A stretch of DNA of 64,000 nucleotides from contig NW_017264200.1 in the NCBI RefSeq assembly GCF_001619985.1, forward strand, positions 806,001 to 870,000. The letters run 5' to 3'. The stretch is from Xylona heveae TC161 (lineage: Eukaryota > Ascomycota > Xylonomycetes > Xylonales > Xylonaceae). The number at the start of each line of letters is the position of its first letter. Positions within the stretch are counted from its first letter, which is position 1. Position numbers and translations under genes: made by a program. The notes beneath the pieces are model-generated. The model worked only from the letters and a program-made list of their open reading frames with translations. It was not told where the DNA came from and did not search any database. Shown here one piece after another: positions 42,691 to 55,389 of this stretch.

Positions 42691-45600
42691 CTAATTTGAC
42701 CAGAAGAGCAGACTGCCGCAGAGAATATTGATCAGAATATGGTTTGCAATACTCCACGCCATTGCATACAGATACTTTGGCGAGAAAACAGTCCAGATAA
42801 AAAGATGCGTGCGTAAAGCGGCGCACGCAACCATGACTGAAAGGAGACTTATTGTGGTAAACATCGAAAGAAGGGCAATATGGGACGACCATATTGCTTT
42901 CTTACCATCGGATGGCTCGCTTTCTCTCCCTGGAAAACCTCCGCGCTGGATCGGGGCTGCGCTTCGACCAGCTCTTGCCGCGGCATGGGAACGCAATAGC
43001 AGGATACCTGCCGACATCCACCATATTGGTCCCGTCCAGTTGCTTACAAAAGTGAGCACTCCGACACCTACGATATTGTACCCGCTGACCCCGTTATAGG
43101 CATTAGAGAGATCGACGGAAGAAATGGCATTTGTGCCACCGAATGCAAAGAAAGAGACGTATTGGAAGAGTAAGGAGGTGATCGTTATTTCAAAGGGTGA
43201 TAGTTCAAGCGAGTCTAGGAGGTTTATTTGGCTTTCAAAGACTAGGAAAAGTGGGATGTTGGTGACTCGCGACTGCGTTATAAGGAAGAGGGTTATAAGG
43301 TCGTGGAAGACTTGGCCAGCCGCTGTTCTCAGATCGTAAGAGTCAGACCTTAATTCTTTTGAGATAAATTAAGGCTATATACTCACAGTTTGTGTAATTT
43401 TTGATATTCATGGTCCTTGCGCTTCGTTCATATAAAGCGGTATATAGAATTGAGAGCCCGACCCCAAGAAAGACGCTTCGAGCCTGAGTGACTAGCGAGC
43501 TGTTGTGCAACTTCGACAAAAGGTCTACTCTGATTCCAGAGAGGAGCTCGGGCGCATCGGCTTCGGTGAAAGAAAGTTTAAACATAAAGGCTGCGAAGCA
43601 CAGCGTAATTGCCATGATAGAGCGCAGCCGAGCAGGAAGCCTTTGATATGCCCTCCGCAAGAGCCGCCTCATAAGGTCAAGATAAGTCAGGAAGACAGCT
43701 GACCAGAGCAAATAATTATGCTTGGAGATTTCTCGCACAATGTCTGGTTCGCCTGCATATTTCTGACCAGTTTGATTCCATCGTCGGGTAATCCTGAGGC
43801 CGCCAAGAACAACCAATGCTGAGAGTGCTGATGCGGTCGTGCCTCGAGAACAACGAAGCCTGAACAGCTATCAGTATTCACGTAATACTGGTATTAGAAT
43901 TCTCCTGCATCTTACCTTTGGAAAAATAGGTAGGCCATCCATGCAGAGGAAGTCCAGTACCAAAAATGCTGCTCCTCTTCAACGTAGCTGCTTGCAAACA
44001 TCATAATGCCATATCCCAGGCAGATTGCCGAAAATCCAATGCTGAAAGTGACAGAATTTAAAAGCAGTGGTAAGCAGGCATAGGCGGCTAATCCAGCGGC
44101 AACAGCTGCCAGCGCAATCCCTATGCTCAGTGCTGTGAGGTTGTAGTTACTTGCAGTCCCGCTTAGCATGTTTTGTGCCCTATGACAGAACTATAGTCTG
44201 TCAGTCAACGATCTGGCGGTAGAACTTGACACAATGCGATTACGTACTTTCAAGAGAGCATCAATTGCTGCCTCAGAGCCACTCTGAGGACTGCCTGGCT
44301 GTATTTGCGTCAAATCCGAGGCACGTTTCCAAAGACAGGCAAGTTCCTCAACATCCGAGCTAGCAGTCGAACAGCTTATTGGCGTAGAGGGCTCATCCAG
44401 CGAAGTGCCATATGTTGCTTCTGCTATTCTTCGAAGCTGCAAAGCATTCCGTTGCAGAAGTTGAATTGAGTCCGCAGCTACAAGGATCAGCCAGCGTCAC
44501 GTCATCAGACTTTAACTTGATAGGATCGAGATCAAACCTTTCCAAAAGCCCAAAAACTGGCGAATGAACACTCCAAGGTTGTTTTTTGGGACTGGAATTC
44601 CTAAAAGTCCAGCCAAAGTTGGGGCAACGTCAGATTGCTCAACCGTCGTATAGTATTGAAGGTCGTCAGAGGACCCGTCCACGGGGCAAAGTACACCTTC
44701 TGTGATGTTTCTCAGCTTAGGAGAAATGAACACCAGGGCTGGAGACGTTTCGCCCGGGCTTGATCCACCGTGGTTCCCTGCATCGTTCATGCCGTGATCT
44801 CCACAGAGTACGAGGCACACAGATTCAAGATGTTTCTCCGTCTCTATTGCTTCATAGATGGTCTGTACAATGGAGTCCATCTCTCTCTGCTTCGGAATCA
44901 TATTCGGACTACCCCGAGTTATTAGCTTTACATACTCGTCTGTGTTTTGCTCGCTCTTAGCAATATCCACCTTCTAGGGCCGGCCTTGTGTCCGATATGA
45001 TCAAGTCCGAGATAGTGCATGACCATTGCATTCCAATCATCGTTGCGCAGCTCATCTGGAATATGTCTTGTTACATTATTATCCACTTCCGTGAAATCCT
45101 GACTCCAAATCTTTCTCAGCAATTCAATTCGCAGAAATGCATGTCAAAAAAGAGCGGATTGAACCAACCGAAACAAAGAAACTGGTGGTCCCATCAGAGC
45201 GTCCAAATGTATCAGGAAACAGCTTGAGCCAGGTATCATCGCCGTACATGACTTGAATACCATTACCCTTGGCTTTCATTTGGGCGAGCCATGTGTCCTG
45301 GTGGGCTAATGTAGACGTCGTATCAGACTCGGCAAAGTTGAGTATCACGTCCAGGAATGATGGTACTGATCCCGTGGTTATTGCCTTAACCCTAGGCATC
45401 GTAATTGTTGGAGAGGTAGCATGGGCTGTAAATGGAATGGCAGCCCCCGAAGATATTAGGCTACAAACTTCCACCTTAGCAAGCACTTTCTTGACACTGC
45501 AAGAGAATAGAGCTCACCTCTGCGTAAACTGGAAGCCTGATGGATGGGAATATACAAAGTCACTACAAAGTCAGTTTCAAGAGGTCGAAGCATGGCTGTT

Positions 45601-45808
45601 TTCTGCCGCAGAATCTGCTTTACCTTCTCAACGCATCTACAACCATGAAGATGATTTTGTCAAACGGAGCTTCCGGCGGCGCGCCATAGTCGTCATCCTC
45701 AAACGTCGCAAGGCCTTGCAGAAACGGCTTATAAGGAAAAAAACCTATAGCAAATACCAAGATGGCAATTGGAATGATTACATTGGCCAAGCTCAATTGT
45801 ACACGCAT
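42691..45808 (-). CDS. las21: GPI ethanolamine phosphate transferase 2 (Las21/Gpi7)
   Basis: ER membrane enzyme adding ethanolamine phosphate to the second mannose of the GPI anchor precursor. Nine exons on the minus strand: 45808-45624, 45562-45518, 45460-45169, 45098-44971, 44908-44538, 44477-44248, 44190-43916, 43859-43383 and 43327-42691; 879 aa. An N-terminal signal anchor (LANVIIPIAILVFAIGFFP) is followed by a luminal alkaline-phosphatase-like domain. Its marks are MVVDALRSDFVYSHPSGFQF, PTITMPRVKAITTGSVPSFL (nucleophile Thr region), YLGLDHIGHKAGPRSPNM and LCGDHGMNDAGNHGG (metal ligands). The second half has many membrane spans (ALSIGIALAAVAAGLAAY..., LLRSHAAARAG...). The donor after NYTNCE (GTATAT, 43382) was chosen because the GTGAGT 4 nt earlier breaks frame. 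Confidence 0.94.
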
Positions 45809-46564
45809 GGTTGGCCGGACAGGAATATGAAGCCGGAGACGACACTTTGAACAAGCATGTGTCTCTCTTCCTGGGAGGCCTAACTATGTCTAAGATTTCT
45901 GCTTAGGCCAAAACAAACGTCGGTCACATTCAAGAATCTTATGAGACGAATAAAATATTTTGCCATCTAGTTGGAATTGACTTGATGCAAGTTGTCTCGC
46001 CGTGTCCTTTCATACCAGCTAAACTTGTTGCCAAGGGACTCTCTCTATGGCCGAAATGACGGAGCTCAAAAGGGACCGAATGGCCCCCCTAAACCTTTTC
46101 TGGCCAATCCAACTTGACCGCCTGGTTTTTCTGCCCATATTGACCGCCTTCGCCTCAAATTTCTGCAACAAATTGGGTCAACGAAAGTATCGCGAAAGCC
46201 TTATGTACACTGGAACAATTCTTCTCAAATTCAAATGCACAACAGACATGTTGAAAACCTGCGCCGACAGCAAGACGAGAAGAGATTAAACTCTTTTTTT
46301 TTTATTTTCAAAATCACTTCAAGCCAGAAAATCTTTAATGCAACATTTTGAATACACAACTCCAAGCTGCTTGGAATTTGATCATCCCCAAGTCTCAAAA
46401 TTTCGTCCATCTGCTGACATTGCCCATTTGTTATACGTTGATACAAGGCGGTTATATGACATATTAAAAGACTGGATAGTATCCGTGTTCAAGTAACGTG
46501 GTTGATGCCTTTCCGCCAAGCCATGCAAGATTCGCCAAACGCCAAAATGAAATCAAACACCCGT
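45809..46564. other. Intergenic, no gene seen
   Basis: Upstream of Las21 and 3' flank of the small basic protein gene. ORF 46047-46289 (+, 80 codons) has no family resemblance. T-rich run at about 46292-46303. Nothing else seen. Confidence 0.55.
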
Positions 46565-47308
46565 TTACCGTCTCTGCTTTTTCTGCTTCTTAGAGACTTT
46601 GTGTGTGTTAAAGGTCATCGAAGAGTGAGGCTTGCCCCGGCGTTTCTTATGCGCGCGACCGGGGAGTTTGTGCTTTTTGCTCGAAGAGGACTTGGAAACG
46701 TTTTCGCCGTCGACGTCCATGCCTAAATATATGAACTTACGTGTCAGCCAGTAGTCCAAATTCGCAAGCAGAAAAGGTTCCCTCTATCTTTCGAAGCCGC
46801 TCGCATCTGTTAAGTGTGTAAAGTGTATTGGGTAGACAAAAGAGGTTTATAGTGCCCTTCTTTGCGAAACAAATTCTTCAACCGCTTCGCAAGCTTCCAG
46901 GCGGTTCACAAATGTCCATACTCCTGACTTCATGAAGTACTATATTCCAGTATCCTCACAAATGTAGCTTGATGAAAGAAGAGCGATGGAGGCGTCAAGG
47001 AAATTGCAGGAGGCACAAACCTTCATTTTCTTCCGGCTTGGACGCATCGTCTTGCGTTTGAGGTTCTGCTACGGCATCTAGTTCTGTGTAAGCCTCCATG
47101 AATCAGACAGACTATTCAATCGCCACCTACCCTTCTCTTCTGTCTCCATTTTCGCGTCCCCGCCATCAGTAGGCTTTGGCTTAGATGCAAGCTCTAACAA
47201 TTTCGCTGACAGCCTTTCCGTCCGCGCATCCTCTCTAGGCCCAAAAACGTTTGATCGGAGCTTGGACTTGTTGTTCTTATTCTGGCTGGATCGAAGACCT
47301 TTAGCCAT
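46565..47308 (-). CDS. Small basic nucleolar-type protein, YBL028C/DUF2423 family
   Basis: A 132-aa protein of the DUF2423 family (yeast YBL028C, nucleolar, linked to ribosome biogenesis). Exons on the minus strand are 47308-47131, 47083-47021 and 46722-46565. The N-terminal signature is MAKGLRSSQNKNNKSKLRSN, then VFGPREDARTERLSAKLLEL. The middle is acidic (EPQTQDDASKPEENEGMDVDG). The C-terminus is basic with KLPGRAHKKRRGKPHSSMTF and ends KVSKKQKKQRR, a likely nuclear/nucleolar signal. Intron 2 is 298 nt, longer than most here, and its donor is GTTTGT. The start was chosen at MAKG, not at the longer upstream frame. It shares a 598-bp divergent promoter with the SUMO ligase. Confidence 0.85.
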
Positions 47309-47906
47309 TTTGAATGTGACTACCGCGACGTCTTTTGAGATCTTGAGGTAAATCGACTGTATCACAAAGTATTATTGAATAAATATTGTAGATCAAATGA
47401 AGTTGATGGAGGGTCTGGACTGGCGCAGAAAAGAATGACGGGTGTAAGCGAAAGCGACGAGATGCCTTTCCCGAAGCCAAAATCCACCCTATGAATTTAC
47501 TCTATAATAGTCCCCCACAACGCAAAGACACCCCCGTCATGCGTCGACAATTTCCGAACCTCTTCCCCTTCACTGGCGTCTCTTGAATTGAGGGAACCTT
47601 GCCCTACCAGCGAATAACTATAGCGTCAGGGAGGGGTAGTCGTACCCCGTTCATTCAACCCCTCAAAGTTGCAGGCGTCAATCACCCGCATCATCCAGGG
47701 CGGGCTCTAATCATCGGCGATTCCGTGCTTGTTTTTGACCGCTCAAGTTACCTCTTGCACGTCACCCGTGGTGATCACAGAATCGTTGTTTCCTCCATGA
47801 CCTCGCGACTATGCGAATATCTTTCACAACCACCTGACTGACCAAAGAAGACTCCATTACTGTTCAACTTGGATAGAGACGGAAGGGCTGCCGTTGTGCA
47901 AGCACC
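47309..47906. promoter_or_regulatory. Bidirectional promoter, YBL028C-like / Siz1-like
   Basis: 598 bp between divergent start codons. No named element can be assigned; ORF 47599-47841 (+) is out of frame with the gene and unsupported. Confidence 0.5.
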
Positions 47907-49875
47907 ATGGCTACCATGGCTACTCCGCAGCGGATGAACGTGCAGGCTCCGACAGCGAAGATCAAGACGCTTTTAAACAATCAGCTCAAGAATATTCTGA
48001 AGGCGGAGAATCTAAAATGCTCGGGTGTAAAGGCTCAGATGCAGGCTCGAATCATTACTCGTATGTCCCAACAGCAGTCCTGTCCACATTTGCCATAGAG
48101 CGAGCGATTGCTTCTACTCTCACGCTAGATCTGGCTTGCTAACGCTCATTTTTGGGAGGCAGAGCTTGAAGAATATGCGCGCAAGGGAAATTATGGAGCG
48201 TTTGAGAGATTACAGCACCTCATCTACAACCCGGACTCTCCTGCTCGATTCAGTTTGCCTCCCGTTGGTTCGCCAGCAGGCGCAGCATACTCGCCCATGC
48301 TGGGCGCAGGTAGCCCGATTGGCATGCCTCCTCAGTTGCATCGCGGTCCAATATATCCTTCGCCCGGTGGCCATGCCCCTGCGCGCTTGGCGTTCCGAGA
48401 AAGCCCATTCTACATTATCTCGGAGCCACTAACCCATATCATTGATTTCCCGGGTATGGTACATGTCTCCATGTCTCAAAGCATCTATGAGCTAACCAGA
48501 TGACATAGTTATGCCAAACAATCGTCATACATTGCATGCGAAAGTAATCTTTTCGCCTACTGTATGCGAAAGGCTTCGAGCGGATGCGAACTTGCGCGTC
48601 ATGGTCTATTGTGCCGGCGAATCTCCACTATCGCCATATACAAAGTTGGACATCGGTTTCCCCCACCAAATGGAGATCAAAGTCAACCAGGACGAGGTCC
48701 GCGCCAACCTCAGGGGTCTGAAAAATAAGCCCGGTTCTACACGGCCAGCAGATATCACAGATCTCCTTCGGAAAATACCAAATTACGAAAATTCAGTAAT
48801 GGTCACATATGCTCTCACCCATAAGGTATGTTTGACACCTCAGGCGAGTGGCTTTTTTTTTTTTTTTCAGAAATCTGCACCCACGCAATGTTTAAGTTGT
48901 GGGGAAGCTTACACTCCTCAACAGAAATTCTCCATGGTTATCAATCTCGTCAAAAAGCAGCCAGTCGAGGAGCTGGTTAAGAAACTTGCTTCAGGGAACG
49001 TCATATCAAAGGAACGAGTTATCAGGGAGAGTAAGTAACGTAGACATTTTCGCAAAATGGCCCCATGCTAAATCATTTAATTGTAGTGGTTACTAAGGCA
49101 GACGATCCCGATATTGTTACAACATCTACCGTGATGTCGTTGAAATGTCCGTTATCGACTCTTCGGATGGAACTGCCATGTCGCTCGACCGTGTGTACGC
49201 ACAATCAGTGTTTTGACGCAACTTCTTTTCTGCAACTCCAAGAGCAGGCGCCGACGTGGACTTGCCCGCTTTGCAACAAGACTGTGCTCTTTGAGTCTCT
49301 TGCAGTTGATCAGTGCGTATAGACGAATATTACATATGGAATTTTCTGCTAACTTGCGCAGATACGTCAAAGAGATATTGGCAAAGACTTCGAAATCCGT
49401 TGAACAAGTCACCATCGAACCCTCGGGAATGTGGTCGTTGAGTGCCAAACCGTCGCCCTCGCCTCGGCAGAATGGCAGCAAATATGGCACTGCGGCTGCT
49501 GCTGCTGATGATGATGACGACTTGGTAGAGATTAAAGATGCTCGTGTTTCATCAGTCAAAAATGAGTCGACTCCCGTACCTCCCATAATGTCTCGGACGC
49601 CGCCACTATCATCTCGCGAGCCTTCGGCCGCTTCTGCTCCGCCTCCTCAAGCAAAGCGCAAGATAGACGATGTTATTGATTTAACCGGTAGTGACGATGA
49701 AGAGGAGCCTCCACGTGGTCCCAAGCGGCAGGCTATTCATGCCACACCTCGCGGCATAGCCGAATTGCGCAATGGTGGTTATCATGAGAGTAGTGGACAT
49801 GCTCGACCAAATGGAACCGGTTTCGTTATACATGGTACCTCGAACACTAACACCCCGGATCCCTTTTGGCAGTAA
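47907..49875 (+). CDS. SUMO E3 ligase, Siz1/PIAS family
   Basis: SP-RING ligase transferring SUMO from Ubc9 to nuclear targets such as PCNA and septins (yeast Siz1). Exons are 47907-48060, 48163-48453, 48509-48825, 48925-49030, 49087-49312 and 49362-49875; 535 aa. The SAP-like N-terminus (LLNNQLKNILKAENLKCSGV) leads to a PINIT domain (about 140-290: SEPLTHIIDFPVMPNNRHTL, LRVMVYCAGESPLSPY, FPHQMEIKVNQDEVRANLRG). The SP-RING reads MSLKCPLSTLRMELPCRSTV, CTHNQCFDATSFLQLQEQAP and TWTCPLCNKTV. A SUMO-interacting motif, VIDLTGSDDEEE, lies near the C-terminus. Exon 4 could instead begin at 48871, adding 18 in-frame codons; the shorter form matches the family. The start could be the second Met at 47916. 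Confidence 0.92.
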
Positions 49876-50740
49876 TCAAGATGGCTCGCCCTCTCTGTTT
49901 GAAGCTTCACTCGAGAAGAACAATCCTCTTCGATAATGGCCTCATTCCGTTTTCTGCGACTCCAATCTGGAGATTGGCTCAGTACAATCTACGTCCCCTA
50001 ATACTTAGATTGCCTCTTTTGCAAGGATGATATCTCTCTTCTACTTTCCCTGTGTTTTTTTGTTTCCAATTATGGAAGGGCGATATCTGGTGTTATGGTA
50101 TCAGGAGTTCAGACCTCAAAGTTCTCACGTTGTGGGTGTCGGGTGATCTATCATCTCGGTTGCCAAGGTGTTGTGGATGGTTTTTCGAAAGAATTGTTGC
50201 ATCATCTCAGCCTTCTGTCTTATGCATGCATCATCACCCAATTATAGTGATGTACATTACGTCTGTATTTGCATAGCAAATTCGGTCCATACTTTTAAAT
50301 TTCTCTATATTGTTTTACGGTACCGGAGTTGTGATATATTGCGCAAGTGGTTTTGTGATTTACCGTATCATCTGTCAAAGCTTCCCTAATAAACCAGCTC
50401 GATACGGAAGATAGTAGTGGGTGAGTTCCGGGAAAGCCCAAAACGACAAGAATACCAAACAACAAGGAGTATCATCTCTCCGTTACCTTTGAATCTACCT
50501 GTACTTTGCCGTTGAAATTATTAATGTTAATTGCTTGATATCCGGTCTAAATCCCATCAATTTCCTTGACGGGTTTTGCCGTATCTTGGGAAACGAAACC
50601 CCGTCATTACGCTTCTACTATCGGGAACCTTCATGCACGCCATATCGTTGACGTTTTAAACCGGCCAGCCATAAGATTTCCCTTTGCTATTCTATTCATA
50701 GGATAATTCTCTCTACTCTGACTTCTCTTACGTCTTCCCA
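49876..50740. other. Intergenic, no gene seen
   Basis: The 3' flank of the SUMO ligase gene and promoter of Trs33. T-rich sequence at 50030-50070. ORFs 50052-50276 and 50168-50389 show no resemblance. Nothing else seen. Confidence 0.55.
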
Positions 50741-52118
50741 ATGTCGATCGACTCTGTCCGTCCCGCTATCACGAGCGGCGGCACCGGCTCTCTCTCCTCC
50801 GACCTACAGCAGACATACCTAAGCTCGTCATGTTTTGATTTCCTCCTGATCGAGCTCGTGCCCATGGCATACCGGCTCGCTGTGGACGTATCTACATCCA
50901 GTGCGGTCGCGGCAGGGTTAAATCCCGAGGAAGTACTTGATGAGGAAGAACGGCGCGAGGCAGCGTTTTATAAGCTTGATCTTTTGGGATACAGAGTCGG
51001 ACAAGGACTCGTGGAAAGGTATGGGTATATTTGGCTCCTTTGTGGGATAAATCCGCGCTGGCTGCAAGGTTCTGGGAAATCAAGCAGTCAAGGGCGTCCT
51101 ATTCGTTCTTTGGCTCTGTAGAGCCCTGTGTCTCCGTCGTTGCGTGTTTGGAGCACGACCAATATGTGCCCAAGCTTGCAAAAGGGGAAAATACCCTCAC
51201 CTTCAAGTTCTAAGGTCACAAATCAAATTATTTGGGCTGGCAAGGGCGTTGTGCTAATCATACTTTACTTGCCACACATATAGGTTTTCTCGCGACAGGC
51301 CTCGATTCACGGATGGTCTAGATGCAATTAAATTCCTCTGCAAAGATCTCTGGACGCTCGTATTTCGGAAACAGATTGATAATCTCAAGACAAATCATCG
51401 AGTACGTTTAGTCATTTCTACACGCCGCTCTTTCTTTCTGGAGCTTTCACAAATCGGAACAGTAATGGGTTGACCCATTTTCTGTGCATGCCCTTGATTT
51501 TGAATGCACAAATCAGCCCACATCACCCTTCTCGCGTTATTTCTCTCTCGATCAAAGATCAATGACGAGGGCGCGTCGTTTATCGTTGGGCAATAATTTC
51601 TTCATCCTTTTTTTTTGCTTTTTTTTTCTTCGCCTCTGGTTATTGAAACCCACAATCATGACAGACAGCCTGCTGATTCGTTAATAGGGTGTCTACGTTT
51701 TAACAGATAATTCGTTCCGGCCATTTTCACGCATGAGTATGGAAAGTGGAGGGCTCGCGTTACAGCGAGCGCAACCGGTACGTATGCCACTTTGACCGAC
51801 CTTGTTTGATCCACAGCGATCCACTTTTGCTTTCGTCATCTCAATGGCTGAGCAATCGGGCCACTGTTTATCCCAGCTCCCATCTTGGTAGCTGCATGAG
51901 CGATGGCACGGGCCGATAACCCTGGTCCTTTCATCAATAGCGAGATTCTGAACGTCGACTCTAATGCGCGTTTATTCTTCTAGTTCCTATGGTTCCCCTG
52001 CGGTCTTATCCGAGGGGCCCTGTCCAGCATGAACATCAATGCAACTGTCCAGGCAGAAACGTCAGAGTTGCCAGGTGCTACATTTCAGATCAAGACCGTT
52101 GTCAACGCGAAATCATAA
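50741..52118 (+). CDS. trs33: TRAPP complex subunit Trs33
   Basis: Bet3-superfamily subunit of TRAPP, the tether and Rab exchange factor acting at the Golgi. Exons are 50741-51018, 51284-51401, 51688-51777 and 51984-52118; 206 aa. Landmarks are [100 protein letters not shown] and [15 protein letters not shown] at the end. These fit the TRAPPC6/Trs33 family and its length. The introns (265, 286 and 206 nt) are longer than most in the window. The splice junctions are in frame and restore the family sequence at [17 protein letters not shown] and AQP/FLWFPCG. Confidence 0.93.
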
Positions 52119-52660
52119 TCATCTCTTATTTTCAGATCATGTCGCCGGACAAGAAGCGCATTGGTTATAGGGATACTACATATCTTCTTTACAATCAACA
52201 AGAGCATTGGGTGGCGCTGGTGTTATTCTGCTATGGCGTAAGGATTCTTTTCAGGTCATATCATCGTATGTTTGAAATCAGATCATCATCGGGCTATGTA
52301 GCACAGAACAAGCTCGGTTCAGTTATTTTGAAACTCTCATTTCCGGCGTTAATATTCGCGTAAAACTACCTAACCTATGCATATTGATGAAATACCTAGT
52401 CGAGGTATTATAAGAAAAAGAGGAATAGAAAAAAAGGAAATCGATCGAGGACTTTCGTTTTCGTTTTGATGCTCCTCACAGCCTGTCAACAAATACCATG
52501 TTATCAGCCAGCAGCCCCAAAGCAAGCTATTGGTGTCGTAATTTGATGTGCTAATAATGCAATGGGAAAGAATGAAATATGGGACATCTGGGCAGACAAG
52601 TTGGGAAGAAAAGAAGCGGCGGGGAATTGAACAATGGTAATGAAAAAGGAAAAGGGTTAA
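52119..52660. other. Intergenic between convergent genes
   Basis: The 3' flanks of Trs33 and malate dehydrogenase, 542 bp; AT-rich with A-rich runs near 52415-52440. Nothing else seen. Confidence 0.55.
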
Positions 52661-54132
52661 TCACTTTGGTGGAGGGTTCTTGACGAATTCAACGCCCTTC
52701 TCGATGTTGCCCTTCAAGCCCTTGATGGCAACTTCGAGCAGTTTCCTCTCGTAGTCGTTGATGTTTGCGAGGACGTTGTTGGCCTTGACAACTCCAGATG
52801 GCTATATTCAAGTCAGCGTGCTTCGTTCCATAGGTATAAATGCATTTTCATTAAAAAACATACGCCGAGCTCAACAGGTACCGAGAAGAAGTCAACTCCG
52901 ACCTCCTTTGCAATCTCTTCGCCGCCTTCGACACCGGGGAGATAGACAAATGAAGGCTCGACTAAGCCCTTTTCACCGCTGACGGCCTTGAGAACCTTCT
53001 CGGCGAACCTAGAATTGGTAAAATGAGCATCCCACACAATAGGATATAGTGCAGAAGAATAAATTACCGGAAGCCTGCATAGGCCATAGACAACGTAGCA
53101 GAGCCACCTCCGTTCTTTGCTTTGACGACCTCGTCTCCGCCGAATTGAATACCTATTGTAGGTTTCATAGGTCAGCAGTTTTTTCTTCTAGTAGTCCATT
53201 CGCAGCGTTCGTGTGGCTTACGGTTCACGATCGCGTCAAGCTTGGCCTCTGGGACGTTGAAACTCGGCTGGGCTTGGCTAAAGAGAGGCACAATGGTCTC
53301 GCCAGAGTGACCGCCAACAACAGGTATCGTGGTGGCCGAGGGCACCTTCTGGCCGGTAAATTCTTGAGCAAAAGTTTCGGCGCGGACAATGTCCAGCGTT
53401 GTTACACCGAAAAGGCGCTTGGGGTCAAGCACGCCGGCATTTCGGAAGACCTCAGCAGCCACGGGCACGGTCGAGTTCACGGGGTTTGAAATGATAAGAG
53501 TGTAGGCTTTCGGGCAGTATTCTGAGATGCCCTTTGCAAGATCTCGGACGATTCCGGCGTTGACTTTGAAAAGGTCGTCACGGGTCATACCGGGTTTCCC
53601 TAAGAGAAGAGATTAGCCGCAGTAATTACCAAACAGCATGAATCCCAACGAGAAGGAGCTTACGGGGGACACCAGCGGGGATCACCACAATATCGGCGCC
53701 AGTCAAGGCGTGTCTTAAGCCGTCATCGGCGGGAAGGAATCCGGTCACGGTCTGAAGACTCAGTGTAAGTATAGGCTGGAGTTGGAAATCCGACGTAGAT
53801 TTCAGGACAACGTACAGCGGTAGTTGAAATGTGAGAAATGTCGGCAGCGACACCGGGAGTGTTGACAACATCGTACAGCGCCAACTCGTCAATGAGGGGA
53901 CTGGTCTTGAGAAGAAGAGAGAGGGGCTAGAGATGTAAGACGATATCAGTAAACACTGCATATGATTTGGGGGAAAGTCCCTCGGTGCAGAGGATAGAAG
54001 TCAACAAAGGAATACGAACCTGGCCAATGCCACCAGCGGCACCAAGGACAACTAAACAGGGCAAATCAGTACACAGAGTCCATCTCACGAAGTCGCAGCT
54101 TTTCAAGGGCTCTACCCACCAGCCTTAACCAT
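52661..54132 (-). CDS. Malate dehydrogenase, NAD-dependent, cytosolic type
   Basis: Interconverts malate and oxaloacetate with NAD. Eight exons on the minus strand: 54132-54120 (13 nt), 54051-54020, 53926-53816, 53751-53664, 53599-53222, 53152-53068, 53008-52864 and 52801-52661; 330 aa. It starts [20 protein letters not shown] (Rossmann loop with no presequence, so probably cytosolic). Then come [37 protein letters not shown] (substrate Arg), [28 protein letters not shown] (catalytic Asp) and [17 protein letters not shown] (catalytic His). [16 protein letters not shown] follows, and it ends [11 protein letters not shown] without a PTS1 tripeptide. All motifs are intact. The dense intron pattern and the 13-nt first exon are notable. 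Confidence 0.96.
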
Positions 54133-55389
54133 TGTGAAGTTTTGGAGGAAGAGGGGAAAGAAAAATAAAAGGGTCCAACAAAGAAGATTGCAGGTCAAAG
54201 TGGGGCGAAGAGGGAATGTCGTGTCGCAATAAACACTTCTAGTCTTCCTTTGCAATCCTGACAAAACGCGATGCGAAAAGAGGAAAAGGATCAGAAGCAC
54301 CCTGGATATGAGGTCTAAATATATCAAAGAAGACGGGAAGGAGGAATGAAGAGAGGGGTTCGGCGGCAACGATTAGAGCAAAGAGGAGGGGAATTGCGTT
54401 CCGTCTCGGCAGTGGTTCTTTATAGGATTGTTGAGATGCGTTCTGGCAGAGGGAAATTCCCTAAAGTGGTAGAGTGGTAGGCAAAGATGTACCGAGCTCA
54501 CAGAAAAATGTCACCACCCAAGGGGTGAGGAATCATCCCAGTCGAGGACCAAATGCTACCTATTACGCTTACCGTGATTGCTTATTCCCTCGTGCCGGAG
54601 ACAGTGGCCGAGAGGGACCCTTCGGCTGTGTGGCCTGCCCCTCGCTTTCCGAGGGCGTTTAGTACCCGTGGGAAAGGGGTCCAAGTTACGGTCGGGAGGG
54701 GAGAGGAGGCAAAGAGGCAAAAGCTGAGTTTCTTTCGATGGTGATGGAGGAGCACTTTCACAGTCGTCATGGGCTTCAAAACAACCCCAGATTATGCCAA
54801 ATTCAACCCTGGATAGCCTTACCCCAGATATTTGGCGTATTGGACCCGAAAACCATAAAGCTCTGTTCCTCAGTGGTTCGCGCTCTGTGTTGGAGATGAC
54901 ACTTGCCGGGTCTTTTCGGAAGGCCTGCCTCAGGCACTGGTCAGCCTTCCGATCTGCCTCGGTTCTCTCGTCTTTGCCCGACATCAACCGACCCCTATCC
55001 TACCCAACAATACAAAAACATATTCAGCCTGCAACACGAAACGTAAATGACGATAAATTATAGGAGTGTTGTAACCGTAAGGGATGGTCTCAATTTAATC
55101 TAGACTGTAGCTGCGGGAAAGCGACGATTGATTTCGGACGTTGATTCAGCGAGCGCCGACCTTTGAAAACGGGAGAATCATTTGTCTCCACAAAGGACCC
55201 CGGGCACGAACATGACAACATGACACTCGGACACCTTTGTGATAGCAAGTAGCAGCGGACGCGAGAGGTAGATGGTTCAAATTTTATGCTTGTGATTGAT
55301 AGATGATGAATACCGACATCTCTCACAGAGAACGTCGGGTCTAACATACACTCTTTTTCTTCCCCCGCCTACTTATTCGACCTCATAAT
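54133..55389. other. Intergenic, malate dehydrogenase promoter and eL28 3' flank
   Basis: 1.26 kb with no supported gene. The ORF 54556-54987 (-, 143 codons) has no recognisable domain. CT/GA-rich sequence lies just upstream of the dehydrogenase start (about 54140-54400), and a GGGGTGAGG sequence at about 54520 resembles a carbon-repressor core, without support. Confidence 0.5.

Noticed and set aside
43383-43400. GTGAGT donor at the end of Las21 exon 8
   Set aside because: It breaks the frame with every nearby acceptor; the GTATAT 4 nt later restores the family sequence.
54556-54987. 143-codon minus-strand ORF upstream of malate dehydrogenase
   Set aside because: No recognisable domain; lies in a promoter region and overlaps other equally long chance ORFs.
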